DNA from: Bacteroidales bacterium UBA1035
Lineage (GTDB): Bacteria > Bacteroidota > Bacteroidia > Bacteroidales > Dysgonomonadaceae
DNA length: 12,565 bases
Reading direction: 5' to 3'
NCBI GenBank assembly: GCA_002316835.1
Contig: DCEG01000067.1
Coordinates: 1-12,565, forward strand
In this document: one piece after another, positions 1 through 8,647 of the stretch
Layout: each line of letters begins with the position of its first letter
How positions within the stretch are numbered: position 1 is the first letter of the stretch
Made by a program: the position numbers and the translations under genes
Notes under the pieces: model-generated
What the model was told of the DNA's origin: nothing
Databases searched by the model: none
The model's input: only the letters and a program-made list of their open reading frames with translations

Positions 1-899
1 TCAAACGGATAAGGAAATTTATCGGAAGTTGTTTTTGATAATTTCAGCTCCTTCCGTATTCGCTCTAAAAGTACCGAAGCTGGCTCATCGCTAGAGTCTT
101 GCGGTACAAGTTTACCTCGAATGGCGAGGTCTAAAACTTTGGATTTAGTTTGTGCGATATATTGCACCAAAGAGAGAGAGCTATCTTCAATTTCATCGAT
201 TACTTCGATAACAGAATCTGCAATACGAACTATTCGTTTTTGTTCTTCTATGGGAGGTAAAGGAAAAAGTGCATTTTCTCCATCATGAGTACCCAATCTG
301 GGCATTTTAACTCCATAGCAACATTCTGCAGTATATTCCAAAAAATAACTAGACATTAATACATGTCTTGCAAACTTAGGAACAACAAATCCATTAAAAT
401 CCAAAGGCAGAATTTCGGTAGTACAGTATCCTTCGACGTCGGCAACTAAAACTTTATTCAAATAGGTCCTTAGTTTGCTGTATAAAACATCTCCTTTTTT
501 GAATTTATTTCTTACACTTTTGGTCTCTTTTTCGTTTTTATGAACTCGTTTTAGCAGTTTTCCCGTATCTTTCTCAATATCTTCCAAATCCAAAATCCAT
601 GCATTCTCGTTTATTTCTGATGGACTAGCCTTTTCATTTTTCCCATAATCGCAGAGATTACCTAATTTCACCCACTCCCAGCTCTCAGGCACCTCAAACG
701 GCACTTCCTTCTCATAATGCGACTTAGCACCACTTTTTTTCTTATCCGCCTTAATCTTTTTTTCTTTGATTAGACGTTCTTTCTCAGCTCGTATTCTTTC
801 GAGCAATACAGATGCAGGTTCGTCATTTGGGTCTTGTGGAACGAGTTTACCACGAATGGCAAGGTCTAATATTTTTTGTCGTAATTGTTTCGTGTTCAT
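1..899 (-). CDS. hsdS: Type I restriction-modification specificity subunit HsdS, C-terminus cut off by window edge
   Basis: This subunit recognises the split target sequence and holds HsdM and HsdR together. 299 codons are visible from the ATG at 899, and the frame is still open at the left edge. Residues 1-60 are a conserved N-terminal helix region, about 68-215 are target recognition domain 1 (opening PESWEWVKLG, closing LPPIEEQKRIV), and 216-290 are the central conserved spacer. The segment DLAIRGKLVPQD at residues 12-23 returns at 256-267. Over 29 residues the two repeats differ at only three positions, while their DNA has diverged. This internal repeat is the circular symmetry typical of HsdS, so a second recognition domain should follow outside the window. 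The gene is last in the visible operon, 104 bp after hsdM. It belongs with the adjacent hsdM and hsdR. The target sequence cannot be read from the protein. Confidence 0.93.
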   Translation of the reverse strand, partial: MNTKQLRQKILDLAIRGKLVPQDPNDEPASVLLERIRAEKERLIKEKKIKADKKKSGAKSHYEKEVPFEVPESWEWVKLGNLCDYGKNEKASPSEINENAWILDLEDIEKDTGKLLKRVHKNEKETKSVRNKFKKGDVLYSKLRTYLNKVLVADVEGYCTTEILPLDFNGFVVPKFARHVLMSSYFLEYTAECCYGVKMPRLGTHDGENALFPLPPIEEQKRIVRIADSVIEVIDEIEDSSLSLVQYIAQTKSKVLDLAIRGKLVPQDSSDEPASVLLERIRKELKLSKTTSDKFPYPF

Positions 900-911
900 A
901 TTTTATCATTA

Positions 912-1007
912 GCAAGTTACAAGCAAGTTAAAAACCCAACTTTAACATCTCATAATCAACACATTAATGGTTTAAGTTGATGTAAAAGCAAGTTGCAGGC
1001 ATGTTAA
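912..1007. repeat. Imperfect 20-bp direct repeat in the hsdM-hsdS gap
   Basis: Copies lie at 912-931 and 988-1007 and match at 17 of 20 positions. Each copy is itself a near-tandem pair of a GCAAGTT-like unit with an 11-bp period, so AGCAAGTT occurs at 911, 922 and 987. The second copy includes the hsdM stop codon. The copies frame the only long gap inside the hsd operon, in front of hsdS. They could be an operator, a relic of a recombination that swapped hsdS, or chance. Confidence 0.5.
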
Positions 1008-2425
1008 TTCTCCTCAATTTTATCAATTATCTCTTTCAACTTACTCATTGCTTCGGCGATATTAGCCGTTTTTTCTTCCATCATAGCCATTAATTCGGCA
1101 AGCGAATAGTCCACAGTTTCTTCTCCTGTCCGTAACCACGTTATATCCAGACTGGTTTTATCACGCGAAATCAACTCGTCGTAACTGTATTTTCTCCAAC
1201 GTCCGTCGGGATTTTCTTCCGAAAACGTTTCCACTCTATTTTTATAGCACGCTACAAACTCATCCAAATGATGTCGTTGAATAGGATTGGTAGCCAGCGT
1301 ATGCTTGATATTTGTTCGGTAATCGTAATACCACACATCTTTGGTTTTCGTGCCTTTCCTGAAAAACAAGACATTGGCTTTCACTCCTTGGGCGTAGAAA
1401 ATCCCTGTTGGTAGTCGTAGAATAGTATGCAAATCAAAATCTGTTAATAGCTTTTTGCGGATAGTTTCCCCCGCACCACCTTCAAAAAGCACATTGTCGG
1501 GCAAAACGATAGCCGCACGACCGCCGTTTTTCAACATCAACATAATGTGTTGCAAGAAATTCAACTGATTGTTTTTGGTGGTAACATACAAATCGTCGCG
1601 CATAGCTGAAATATCGGTAGAACCGGCAGGGCGAGTTCCGAAAGGCGGATTTGCAAGCACTACATCTACCAATGTTGTCGGTGTACGCTCCAGCGAATCC
1701 TGACAACGAATGGGCGTATGCTCCGTACCGATACCGTGCAGGTAGAGATTCATGGACGCAAGCGTTACAACCAAAGGTGTAATATCATTCCCGCTTAGCG
1801 CTTCGTCGCGCAAGAAACGAAGTTTTTCACGGTCTTTACTTTGCGATTTCATGTGGTCGAAAGCGGATAGCAAAAATCCACCCGTACCACAAGCCGGATC
1901 GCAAACAGTTTCAGTAATCAACGGGTTGGTAACTTCTACCATGGTATTTATCAATGCTCGGGGCGTAAAGTACTGCCCGGCACCGCTTTTCTTATCCTGA
2001 CCGTTTTTCTCTAAAATGGTCTCGTAGATTGAGCCTTTTAAATCACCGTCCATCGAAAGCCAATTTTCGCCTTCGATAAGCGAAATCACTTTTTTGAGCA
2101 ATACGGGTTGCTCAATTTTATTGTGCGCTTTGGTAAAAATAGTGCCAATCAGGTCATCCTGATTACTAAGAATTTTCAGCGTATCTTCGTATTTGCGCAG
2201 TAAATCCAACCCGTCGAGTGTTGTCAGTTCATTCCAGCCGTATCCTTTTGGGATAGCGCTTGAAAACCCTAACTGCACTTTTTCTTCGTCCATTTTTAGG
2301 AACAACAAGTACGTGAGCTGAATAATATAATCAGTAAATCCCACACCGGCAGCCGCGATAACATCGGCAAGTGTCCAGACTTTTTTGATTAGGGATTGGG
2401 AAGTGGTGGTTTGTTTTTTTGACAT
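1004..2425 (-). CDS. hsdM: Type I restriction-modification DNA methyltransferase subunit HsdM (N6-adenine)
   Basis: This subunit transfers a methyl group from S-adenosylmethionine to adenine N6 within the site chosen by HsdS. It protects host DNA and forms the core of the restriction complex. The protein has 473 residues, a normal length for the family. Residues 1-140 form the helical HsdM N-terminal domain. The methylase fold then shows GQYFTPR at 150-156, the SAM-binding motif DPACGTGG at 176-183 and the catalytic NPPF at 259-262. All key motifs are intact, so it should be active. The start is the ATG at 2425, only 8 bp after the stop of the unknown membrane protein, which indicates co-transcription. 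The C-terminal tail (about 440-473) is a predicted helix or coiled coil of the kind that contacts HsdS. Length and sequence style suggest the EcoEI-like (type IB) group. Confidence 0.96.
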   Translation of the reverse strand: MSKKQTTTSQSLIKKVWTLADVIAAAGVGFTDYIIQLTYLLFLKMDEEKVQLGFSSAIPKGYGWNELTTLDGLDLLRKYEDTLKILSNQDDLIGTIFTKAHNKIEQPVLLKKVISLIEGENWLSMDGDLKGSIYETILEKNGQDKKSGAGQYFTPRALINTMVEVTNPLITETVCDPACGTGGFLLSAFDHMKSQSKDREKLRFLRDEALSGNDITPLVVTLASMNLYLHGIGTEHTPIRCQDSLERTPTTLVDVVLANPPFGTRPAGSTDISAMRDDLYVTTKNNQLNFLQHIMLMLKNGGRAAIVLPDNVLFEGGAGETIRKKLLTDFDLHTILRLPTGIFYAQGVKANVLFFRKGTKTKDVWYYDYRTNIKHTLATNPIQRHHLDEFVACYKNRVETFSEENPDGRWRKYSYDELISRDKTSLDITWLRTGEETVDYSLAELMAMMEEKTANIAEAMSKLKEIIDKIEEN

Positions 2426-2433
2426 GTTGTTTG

Positions 2434-4752
2434 TTAATTGTTTTCAGCTAAATCTTCATTCCACAAGAGTGGATGAATATCATCTACATTGCTTGGCTTT
2501 CCTTTATCATCAAATTGAGAAAAAACTTTTAATTGAATACAATTTGTTTTTTTCTTATATTGGATTTCTACATTGATGTCAATACAAGCCAATATTTTTT
2601 GAGACAAATCTTTTTCTGTTGAGTTCTTTTCTATTTCTTTTTTTATTTCCTCATTTTCTTTTTTGTTTAAGTCATTTAGTCCTGCATAAATGTTAAATGT
2701 TTTATCTATTTTCTCTAAATTAAATTTATCCAAGTAATTTTGGTCTTTGATTTCTTTGAAAATCATATTTGGCAAGTCTTCTTTTCTAAGTACGAATAAT
2801 GATTGAGAAACTAAGTCATTCATATAATCTATTTCGATTATTTCTATGTCTTTGTAAAACCATTTTTCTTCTTTTTCTTCTAACCCACCACCCGAAAAAG
2901 ATTTTAAGTAATCAAGATATAACCCAACTGCAATAATTACAAATTCATCAGAGTTTATTTTAAGATTATCCACAGCAGTGAACAAATCTTTTTCTGACAA
3001 CAGATACTTTTGTGGCAAAATAAGAATAAATATATTTATTGAATAATATTTAAATTGTTGTGCAACAGCTTCGGCTGTAATAGAATCTGAGTTTAAATAA
3101 CTAACATCTTGATTTTCTCCAAATGCTGCTTTTTCTAAAATAAAATTTTTTCCTCTGATTGAGTAGCTCTGATACTCATTACCGATATTATTATTTTGAA
3201 AAATCATTAAGTATTTTTGAAAAATAGGATTTAGAATGCTATTAGTTTTTTCCATAAAAACACTTTCCATATCAGGGGAAATCGGTTGTTCTTTTTTAAT
3301 TTGGTTAAATTTACTTTCAATTTCTTTCTTGAAATTATCAATTAGAGTATTTGGTTCAATTTTACTATTTTCTGAAAACCAGTTTTTATTTGATAAGTGC
3401 TCTAAACCTAATGCTTTTAAAATCTCTGAATTTTCAAGATATTCATTTACAAAATATTTCAAACTATCCAAATTATCTTTCCATCGGTTTAACTCCGATA
3501 ATTCTTGAGGTGGCTGAGGCATTGTTAAGGTCTGAGAATTAACATAATACTCGTGTAAAGTGTATTGACGAAGAAATAAAATTGCCAAATAACGTTTAAT
3601 CCACATTCTAATTATATCGTCAGAATTAATATCTGAGATATCAGGGAACCAATATTTTTGTTGATAATACACCGGATTAAGATACTCATATCTGTCAACT
3701 TGCATATAACGTTCAATTACCTCGCGCATTTCTTCAGGCACTAATACATATTTGGGTGGTTGCTGTTGGGTAAAGTACATTAATTCTTTAATTGTAGAGT
3801 ATTTATGCTGATATAATAATAATCCACCTAAGGTATAATGAAATTCCAAAAAGTCTTTTCGCTCTTTTTCTCTTTTATCTATTTCAGTTTGATTTCTTAA
3901 AACAGAAGGAATAGTTGAATAATCATAATCAGGATAGATTATTGGCATAAAAAGATTAAATAGTTGGTGTGCTTTTCGCCAATATGATAATACGAAATCA
4001 TTCCGATTGTAATAAATACATTGCAATAAAAATCTCCATAAGTAAGAGTAGGTTTTCTGACTAATTATTGTTTTTTGATAGCTATCAAGAAACAAATCAA
4101 AAATTGTATTATCATTGAAAATTGAAATAGCTTTCTTATTGTTTTTACATAAAATCTCATTTGCTTCAATAAATGTGTCGTATAGCTCTTTCGGATATAC
4201 TATTTCTTCTCCTTCTTTTCCTTCTCTAAATTTAAAAAATTCATTAAAATAGAATTCCCATACTTTTTTTGCTAAAGGCTCATCTACCGTTTGTATTGAG
4301 TAATTTAATATCTTTGAAATAGGATGGTAATATGTCCCTTCTTTTTTATTAGTGCTTTTATTTTGCTTTTCAACAAAGTGATTAAATAAATAACTTGGAA
4401 CAAAATAAACATAGATAAGATGAGTAATGAAAAAGGTCATTACTATTAAAGAAACTGTGTTTATAATGACAAATATCAAAGCTGAATTGTCAATTGCCCA
4501 CCCCCAGTTTACACAAGAAGGAATTTGAAGGAACCAAAGAATGTAGCTAAAAATAGATGTAAGCAAAACAATTAAAAATACTTTGGTTATTAATTCTTTT
4601 CTGAAAACTTCTATTAGAATAGGTGATTTGTATTTATCATCAATCCTTGTTATGGTTTGAATAAGCAATGGTAAGCCCAAAGCAAATATTGCAATAATCA
4701 TTGGGATTAATGCAACGTTTATAATATCCGGATAATCTGAGAAAATATTCAT
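2434..4752 (-). CDS. Unrecognised membrane-anchored protein inside the hsd operon
   Basis: I do not recognise this 772-residue protein. The N-terminus has three hydrophobic segments at about residues 10-32, 57-77 and 89-118. They are joined by a short charged loop (RIDDKYKSP, about 36-44) and followed by a soluble part of roughly 650 residues. No Walker, nuclease, methylase, HEPN or TIR motif is obvious. The soluble part is rich in aromatic residues, Asn, Lys and Glu. A Lys/Glu-rich helical stretch lies at about 690-720, and the tail ends in a predicted beta-strand region. The gene starts 21 bp after hsdR and stops 8 bp before hsdM, so it should be translated from the same mRNA. Two sampled 60-base rows of this gene hold 23-25% GC, against 40% and 53% in sampled hsdR and hsdM rows, which suggests separate acquisition. 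It could be a membrane effector, a sensor of phage attack or a regulator of the complex. The role is unknown. Confidence 0.85.
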   Translation of the reverse strand: MNIFSDYPDIINVALIPMIIAIFALGLPLLIQTITRIDDKYKSPILIEVFRKELITKVFLIVLLTSIFSYILWFLQIPSCVNWGWAIDNSALIFVIINTVSLIVMTFFITHLIYVYFVPSYLFNHFVEKQNKSTNKKEGTYYHPISKILNYSIQTVDEPLAKKVWEFYFNEFFKFREGKEGEEIVYPKELYDTFIEANEILCKNNKKAISIFNDNTIFDLFLDSYQKTIISQKTYSYLWRFLLQCIYYNRNDFVLSYWRKAHQLFNLFMPIIYPDYDYSTIPSVLRNQTEIDKREKERKDFLEFHYTLGGLLLYQHKYSTIKELMYFTQQQPPKYVLVPEEMREVIERYMQVDRYEYLNPVYYQQKYWFPDISDINSDDIIRMWIKRYLAILFLRQYTLHEYYVNSQTLTMPQPPQELSELNRWKDNLDSLKYFVNEYLENSEILKALGLEHLSNKNWFSENSKIEPNTLIDNFKKEIESKFNQIKKEQPISPDMESVFMEKTNSILNPIFQKYLMIFQNNNIGNEYQSYSIRGKNFILEKAAFGENQDVSYLNSDSITAEAVAQQFKYYSINIFILILPQKYLLSEKDLFTAVDNLKINSDEFVIIAVGLYLDYLKSFSGGGLEEKEEKWFYKDIEIIEIDYMNDLVSQSLFVLRKEDLPNMIFKEIKDQNYLDKFNLEKIDKTFNIYAGLNDLNKKENEEIKKEIEKNSTEKDLSQKILACIDINVEIQYKKKTNCIQLKVFSQFDDKGKPSNVDDIHPLLWNEDLAENN

Positions 4753-4773
4753 TCTTATTGACTTATTATTTCT

Positions 4774-7479
4774 TTATCCCACTTTTAACATCCACCCACT
4801 TAAACTTCCCAGCACTTCATTTACCACATCGGCAGAGCCAAAACTCTGTACCATTTGGGCAAAAACGGTAAGGTTTTCTTCCCGCAATTCGTTATTAGTA
4901 TATGTTCCGTTGGCTACGATATACCCTACAATTTGGCGCATGATTTCTTTTTGCTTTTCGGTAAGCGGGCGTTGTGCCTGTCCGCACCAAAGCTCGAAAC
5001 GTTGTGCCGAAAACGAAGCCAGCGATTTAAGCTCGGGGATTAACTTAAAAGCGTACCGCACCAGTTGGATAAGATTAGTTAGGCTTTCACGTTCGGTTTG
5101 AGTTTGCAGTTTGATAACTTTATTCGTTTCTATAACCGAATAAGAATTCCATAAGCGTAGTGGTGCAAAACGAACATCTGCCGACAATAGTTTCCGTCTT
5201 AAATCGGCAAGCAAAGCATACGTAATCGGTTCGTTTTGGTTGTTGTAAATAATGCGCAACGCTTCAATTTCATCGCGGCGCTCATTTACATAGTTTTCAA
5301 ATGCTTGAGTAGTCGAAACGGCTTCTTCTCGCGAAAATCCTGTGAAAATGGTTTCATCTTCACCGGGAATTAAAATGGTGAGAAATCCGGCATTTAATGT
5401 GAGCAAGAGCTTGCGGGCTTCGGGATTGTTTGCCAATAATGCAACCAACGCTTTCCGTTCGCTGTTGGGTTGGTTCGTATTGTGAAATGTGGGTAGCAAA
5501 TTATTTTCCAACGCGTTGAAGATGGACATGGCAAGGTCGTACATTGAAACTGTTGCCATTTCGATAAACTCGGTTCTGTGTTTGTCCTTGCTTTTTGCAT
5601 TTATCCTCGAAATTCGGCTTGCAAGCAAATTCAGATAATCATCGGAGAGAAATCCGTGCGTAATCCGCTCTAACAGTTGTTCCAATGTAGGATTTACCGG
5701 AACAGAAATCGTTCCCTCTTGGGGTTTTGGCAGGTATTTCTCACTCTCGGTAACGCCAACGGCATCTACCAAATAAAACAGGTCTTTACTAATGGCGTTC
5801 GGCGTTACGTTGCGAAGTTGCTCATCGCCAATTATCCGAACACCACGCCCTTTCATCTGCGTGTAAAGGATTGCCGACCGAACATCTCGCATAAAGAGTA
5901 AAACTTCCAACGGACGAATATCGGTTCCGGTTGCCACCAAATTGACTGTAACTGCTATACGGAATGTTTTATCGTTTCGGAAACGACGTATCAATTCGGA
6001 ACTATCGCCCGCCGAATAAGTAATTTTTTGCACAAAATCAACGGTTTGGTTTTCGAAAACTTCGCGGGCAATATCCACAATTCGGGTAGCGTGTGCATCA
6101 TCTTTTGCAAAAATCAAGGTTTTGGGAGTATATCGAAAATCGGCATCACGTTCGGGAAACAAATCTTTGTAAAGGGCATTCCGAAACTCTTGCAACACCA
6201 AGCGGATTTGTTCCGGGTTAACCACCGAGCGGTCTAATTCTGTTTTGAGATATTCGGCTTCCTCTTCGGCAACTAAATTTCGTTGTTCGCCTGTGTACTT
6301 CGTTATTTCTCTAACTTTCTCTGTTTGCTGAATGATTCCACCTTCTTCACTTACTTTTGTTTTGATACGATAAATGCGATAATTCACGTTGATTCCATCG
6401 GCAATGGATTTCTCCAACGTGTAATCGATTACTAAGTTATTATTGAAATAAGCAAGTGTTTCTGCCGTGGGTGTGGCGGTAAGACCTATTGTGCGGGCGG
6501 TATTGAAGTAATTCAGCACCTGTTGCCATTTTCCGTAAATAGAACGGTGGCACTCATCTATGATAATTAAGTCGAAAAAGTCAGCCGGTAGTTTTAAATC
6601 CTCATTGAGGATAATTTCTTTTTCGTCGTCCTGAAAGTCTTCGTATTCATCGTCATCATCAATTTCGTCACCGGTCAGCATTGCAAACAGTCGCTGAATG
6701 GTAGTAATAACAACGTTGCTTTCAGGAGCAATAGTTGGCGATTTGAGTCTTTCAACAGCAAAAATGGTATTAAATGGTTCTCCTGTTTCTGTTAAACGAA
6801 ACGTCCCAAACTCTCCTTCTGCTTGCTTGCCCAAATTATTTCTATCCACCAAAAACAACACTCGTCTGATTGGCGTATAGCTCAACAGTCGATAGGCAGA
6901 CATACACGCAGTAAAGGTTTTTCCGGCACCCGTTGCTAATACCATCAACGCACGTTTTTGTCCGTTTCGGAAACTGTTTTCCAATGCCGTTATTGCGTCA
7001 AACTGGCAGTTGCGCAATCCTTTGGGGGAAAGATAAGGTAAGCCGGCTAAAGGATTCTCGATACCTGCCAATATAGCCAGTTCTTTGGGCGTGTGCATCT
7101 GTTGTAGGGGTTCATATTCGCTTTCACCGCTTCGTATATCCCTAAACAGCAATTCTTTCCCGTTTGAAAGATAAATGAACGGCAATGGATTTTGCCAATG
7201 TTGATACCACTTCAACAGTTTGCAGGCATATTTTTCAGCCTGCTTGGCAACCGCATCTGTCAGCGGTACGCCTTCTTTTTTTGCTTCAATTACTCCGATT
7301 GCTTTCCCCTCAATAAAAAGCAGGTAGTCAGCTTCGAGATGCCCTTTCAAAATTCCTTCGGTTACAGCTACCGCCGACATGGCGGGCGAGAAGTTGGCTC
7401 TATCAACCACATTCCAACCAGCAAATTGCAGTTTGTTGTCTATTTCTATTCTTGCTTTCTCTTCGGGGTGCATATTCAT
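4774..7479 (-). CDS. hsdR: Type I restriction enzyme endonuclease/translocase subunit HsdR
   Basis: This ATP-driven motor and nuclease pulls in unmodified DNA and cuts it away from the recognition site, working in complex with HsdM and HsdS. The protein has 901 residues. The N-terminal PD-(D/E)xK nuclease shows D51 and E65-A-K67. The SF2 helicase follows, with Walker A ATGAGKT at 182-188, DECH at 308-311, TATPT at 334-338, NLVATGTDI at 513-521 and QMKGRGVR at 541-548. An acidic loop at about 270-290 (DDDDEYEDFQDDE) lies between helicase motifs. The C-terminal region (about 770-900) resembles the EcoEI R C-terminal domain, which points to a type IB-like enzyme. All catalytic residues are present. 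The ATG at 7479 is the first start; Met3 at 7473 is an alternative. It is first in the operon, behind a regulatory stretch with repeated GATAAT boxes. Confidence 0.96.
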   Translation of the reverse strand: MNMHPEEKARIEIDNKLQFAGWNVVDRANFSPAMSAVAVTEGILKGHLEADYLLFIEGKAIGVIEAKKEGVPLTDAVAKQAEKYACKLLKWYQHWQNPLPFIYLSNGKELLFRDIRSGESEYEPLQQMHTPKELAILAGIENPLAGLPYLSPKGLRNCQFDAITALENSFRNGQKRALMVLATGAGKTFTACMSAYRLLSYTPIRRVLFLVDRNNLGKQAEGEFGTFRLTETGEPFNTIFAVERLKSPTIAPESNVVITTIQRLFAMLTGDEIDDDDEYEDFQDDEKEIILNEDLKLPADFFDLIIIDECHRSIYGKWQQVLNYFNTARTIGLTATPTAETLAYFNNNLVIDYTLEKSIADGINVNYRIYRIKTKVSEEGGIIQQTEKVREITKYTGEQRNLVAEEEAEYLKTELDRSVVNPEQIRLVLQEFRNALYKDLFPERDADFRYTPKTLIFAKDDAHATRIVDIAREVFENQTVDFVQKITYSAGDSSELIRRFRNDKTFRIAVTVNLVATGTDIRPLEVLLFMRDVRSAILYTQMKGRGVRIIGDEQLRNVTPNAISKDLFYLVDAVGVTESEKYLPKPQEGTISVPVNPTLEQLLERITHGFLSDDYLNLLASRISRINAKSKDKHRTEFIEMATVSMYDLAMSIFNALENNLLPTFHNTNQPNSERKALVALLANNPEARKLLLTLNAGFLTILIPGEDETIFTGFSREEAVSTTQAFENYVNERRDEIEALRIIYNNQNEPITYALLADLRRKLLSADVRFAPLRLWNSYSVIETNKVIKLQTQTERESLTNLIQLVRYAFKLIPELKSLASFSAQRFELWCGQAQRPLTEKQKEIMRQIVGYIVANGTYTNNELREENLTVFAQMVQSFGSADVVNEVLGSLSGWMLKVG

Positions 7480-7658
7480 TCGTATTAAATGAAAACTTCC
7501 GATAATGAGAAATTATCAGAAGTTATATGCAAATGTAAGGAAAATTATCGGGTTTTAGATTTTTTTAGTTGATGAAATACAAATACAATGATCAGGTTTG
7601 ATAATTTCTGCTATTATTTTGTGTTTTTATTATCAGAAATTTGAAGTTGCTAACAAAA
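7480..7658 (-). promoter_or_regulatory. Control region of the hsd operon with five YGATAAT boxes
   Basis: This AT-rich 179-bp gap separates the relaxase stop from the hsdR start. The heptamer YGATAAT or its complement occurs at 7500-7506, 7512-7518, 7544-7550, 7599-7605 and 7629-7635. A TACATTTG sequence on the minus strand (7537-7530) matches the Bacteroides -7 box, but I see no convincing -33 TTTG at the right distance. A 10-bp perfect inverted repeat joins 7508-7517 to 7600-7609. A further 8-bp pair (7603-7610 with 7634-7641) could form a weak hairpin after the relaxase gene, without a clear T-run. Confidence 0.55.
7496..7522. promoter_or_regulatory. 27-bp palindrome upstream of hsdR, candidate operator or leader hairpin
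   Basis: Arms of 11 bp (CTTCCGATAAT and ATTATCAGAAG) pair with a single mismatch around the 5-base centre GAGAA. The palindrome lies 17 bp upstream of the hsdR ATG and just downstream of the TACATTTG candidate -7 box. It would therefore cover the likely transcription start or form a hairpin at the 5' end of the mRNA. Either would suit control of a restriction gene. The binding protein is unknown. Confidence 0.55.
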
Positions 7659-8636
7659 TCACATTCTCCGTCCCTTTCTCTTCTTCTGTTGCGCCCTCAG
7701 TCTCCGTTGAAAAGCCGTTTCCTCATAATCCTCACCGTGAACATTCAGCAGACTGCCGATGCCGGATGAAATTTCGCCTGCGATATTTGCCGTAGTCTCC
7801 ATCGCGGATAGCCCGAGGTTTTTTTCTTGCTCCACCGACGGTTCGTAAATCGGTACAACCGTCTGTCCGATTTGTGGTTTCACGTCTTCCAACCCGAATT
7901 GGCGAAACAGCGAACGATACCCAAATTCTCGCCCGATTTCCGATGCTTTGAACGTTTCACCTTCGTACAAAAATCGAAAACCGTAGGCTTTGTCTTGTTT
8001 GTTTCGCATGGTTTGGATGGTTATGCCCTGTTTTTGAAGTTCTCCGGCGAAAGAAAGAAAACCCTCTTTTCCGGTACCGACTTTCTCGCCCAAGAGTTTG
8101 TAAGCGATTTTTCGCACTTCGTCTTTCTTTGTTTCCCGCGTTTTATCCGCTTTCGGGTTTTGGTATCGTTTTTTCCCCACCACCTGGTTGGCGATGGTCA
8201 GTCCCATTTCTCCGGCAATTTCCTCGGCAGCTCTTGCCGATCGGTTGCTTACAAAATCCGTCTGATACACCTTGCCGTCTATCCCGACTCGATTGGCAAT
8301 CAGATGGATGTGCCTGTTTTTAGTATCTTTGTGCGATACGGCAAACCATTGGTGGTTTTCCAATCCCATTTTTCTGGCAAATGAGGTGGCGATTTTGTTT
8401 AAATCTCCGCTTTTCAGTTTCGTAATATCATCGGGCGCGATGCCGATTTCGAAGCGAAGAAACTTGTTTTTGCACCGATTGCCGTATTGATTCACAAGCT
8501 GCATATCCCGAAGAATTTCGCCGGCAGTGTAACCTGCAATCATATTTCGGGCAACAAATCCGTTTAGTTTGTTCTCCTTCAATACGTAATTTATCACGTT
8601 GCGTCCGTGCGAAACGGCTTTGCCTTTTGCTATCAT
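7659..8636 (-). CDS. Relaxase / mobilization nuclease (MobB-like of Bacteroides elements)
   Basis: This protein nicks one strand at oriT and stays covalently attached to lead the strand into a recipient during conjugation. The 325-residue protein starts MIAKGKAVSHGRNVINYVLK, in which Tyr17 is the likely nicking residue. The metal-binding motif HKDTKNRHIH at 102-111 fits HxDx4HxH, with His102, Asp104, His109 and His111. The N-terminal 150 residues are thus the relaxase domain. The rest is basic and carries a Lys/Arg-rich C-terminus (about 308-325). It starts 11 bp after the stop of the small RHH mobilization gene, so the two form a pair downstream of the candidate oriT. No coupling protein or secretion genes are in the window, so transfer probably relies on a helper. 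The family is the Bacteroides MobB / PF03432 type; the exact subfamily is not resolved. Confidence 0.9.
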   Translation of the reverse strand: MIAKGKAVSHGRNVINYVLKENKLNGFVARNMIAGYTAGEILRDMQLVNQYGNRCKNKFLRFEIGIAPDDITKLKSGDLNKIATSFARKMGLENHQWFAVSHKDTKNRHIHLIANRVGIDGKVYQTDFVSNRSARAAEEIAGEMGLTIANQVVGKKRYQNPKADKTRETKKDEVRKIAYKLLGEKVGTGKEGFLSFAGELQKQGITIQTMRNKQDKAYGFRFLYEGETFKASEIGREFGYRSLFRQFGLEDVKPQIGQTVVPIYEPSVEQEKNLGLSAMETTANIAGEISSGIGSLLNVHGEDYEETAFQRRLRAQQKKRKGRRM

Positions 8637-8647
8637 TTTCGCCCGAA

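Noticed and set aside
7827..8384. Plus-strand ORF of 185 codons opposite the relaxase
   Set aside because: It is the antisense of a clear relaxase gene, has no recognisable domain and has a Phe/Arg-rich composition typical of a shadow frame.
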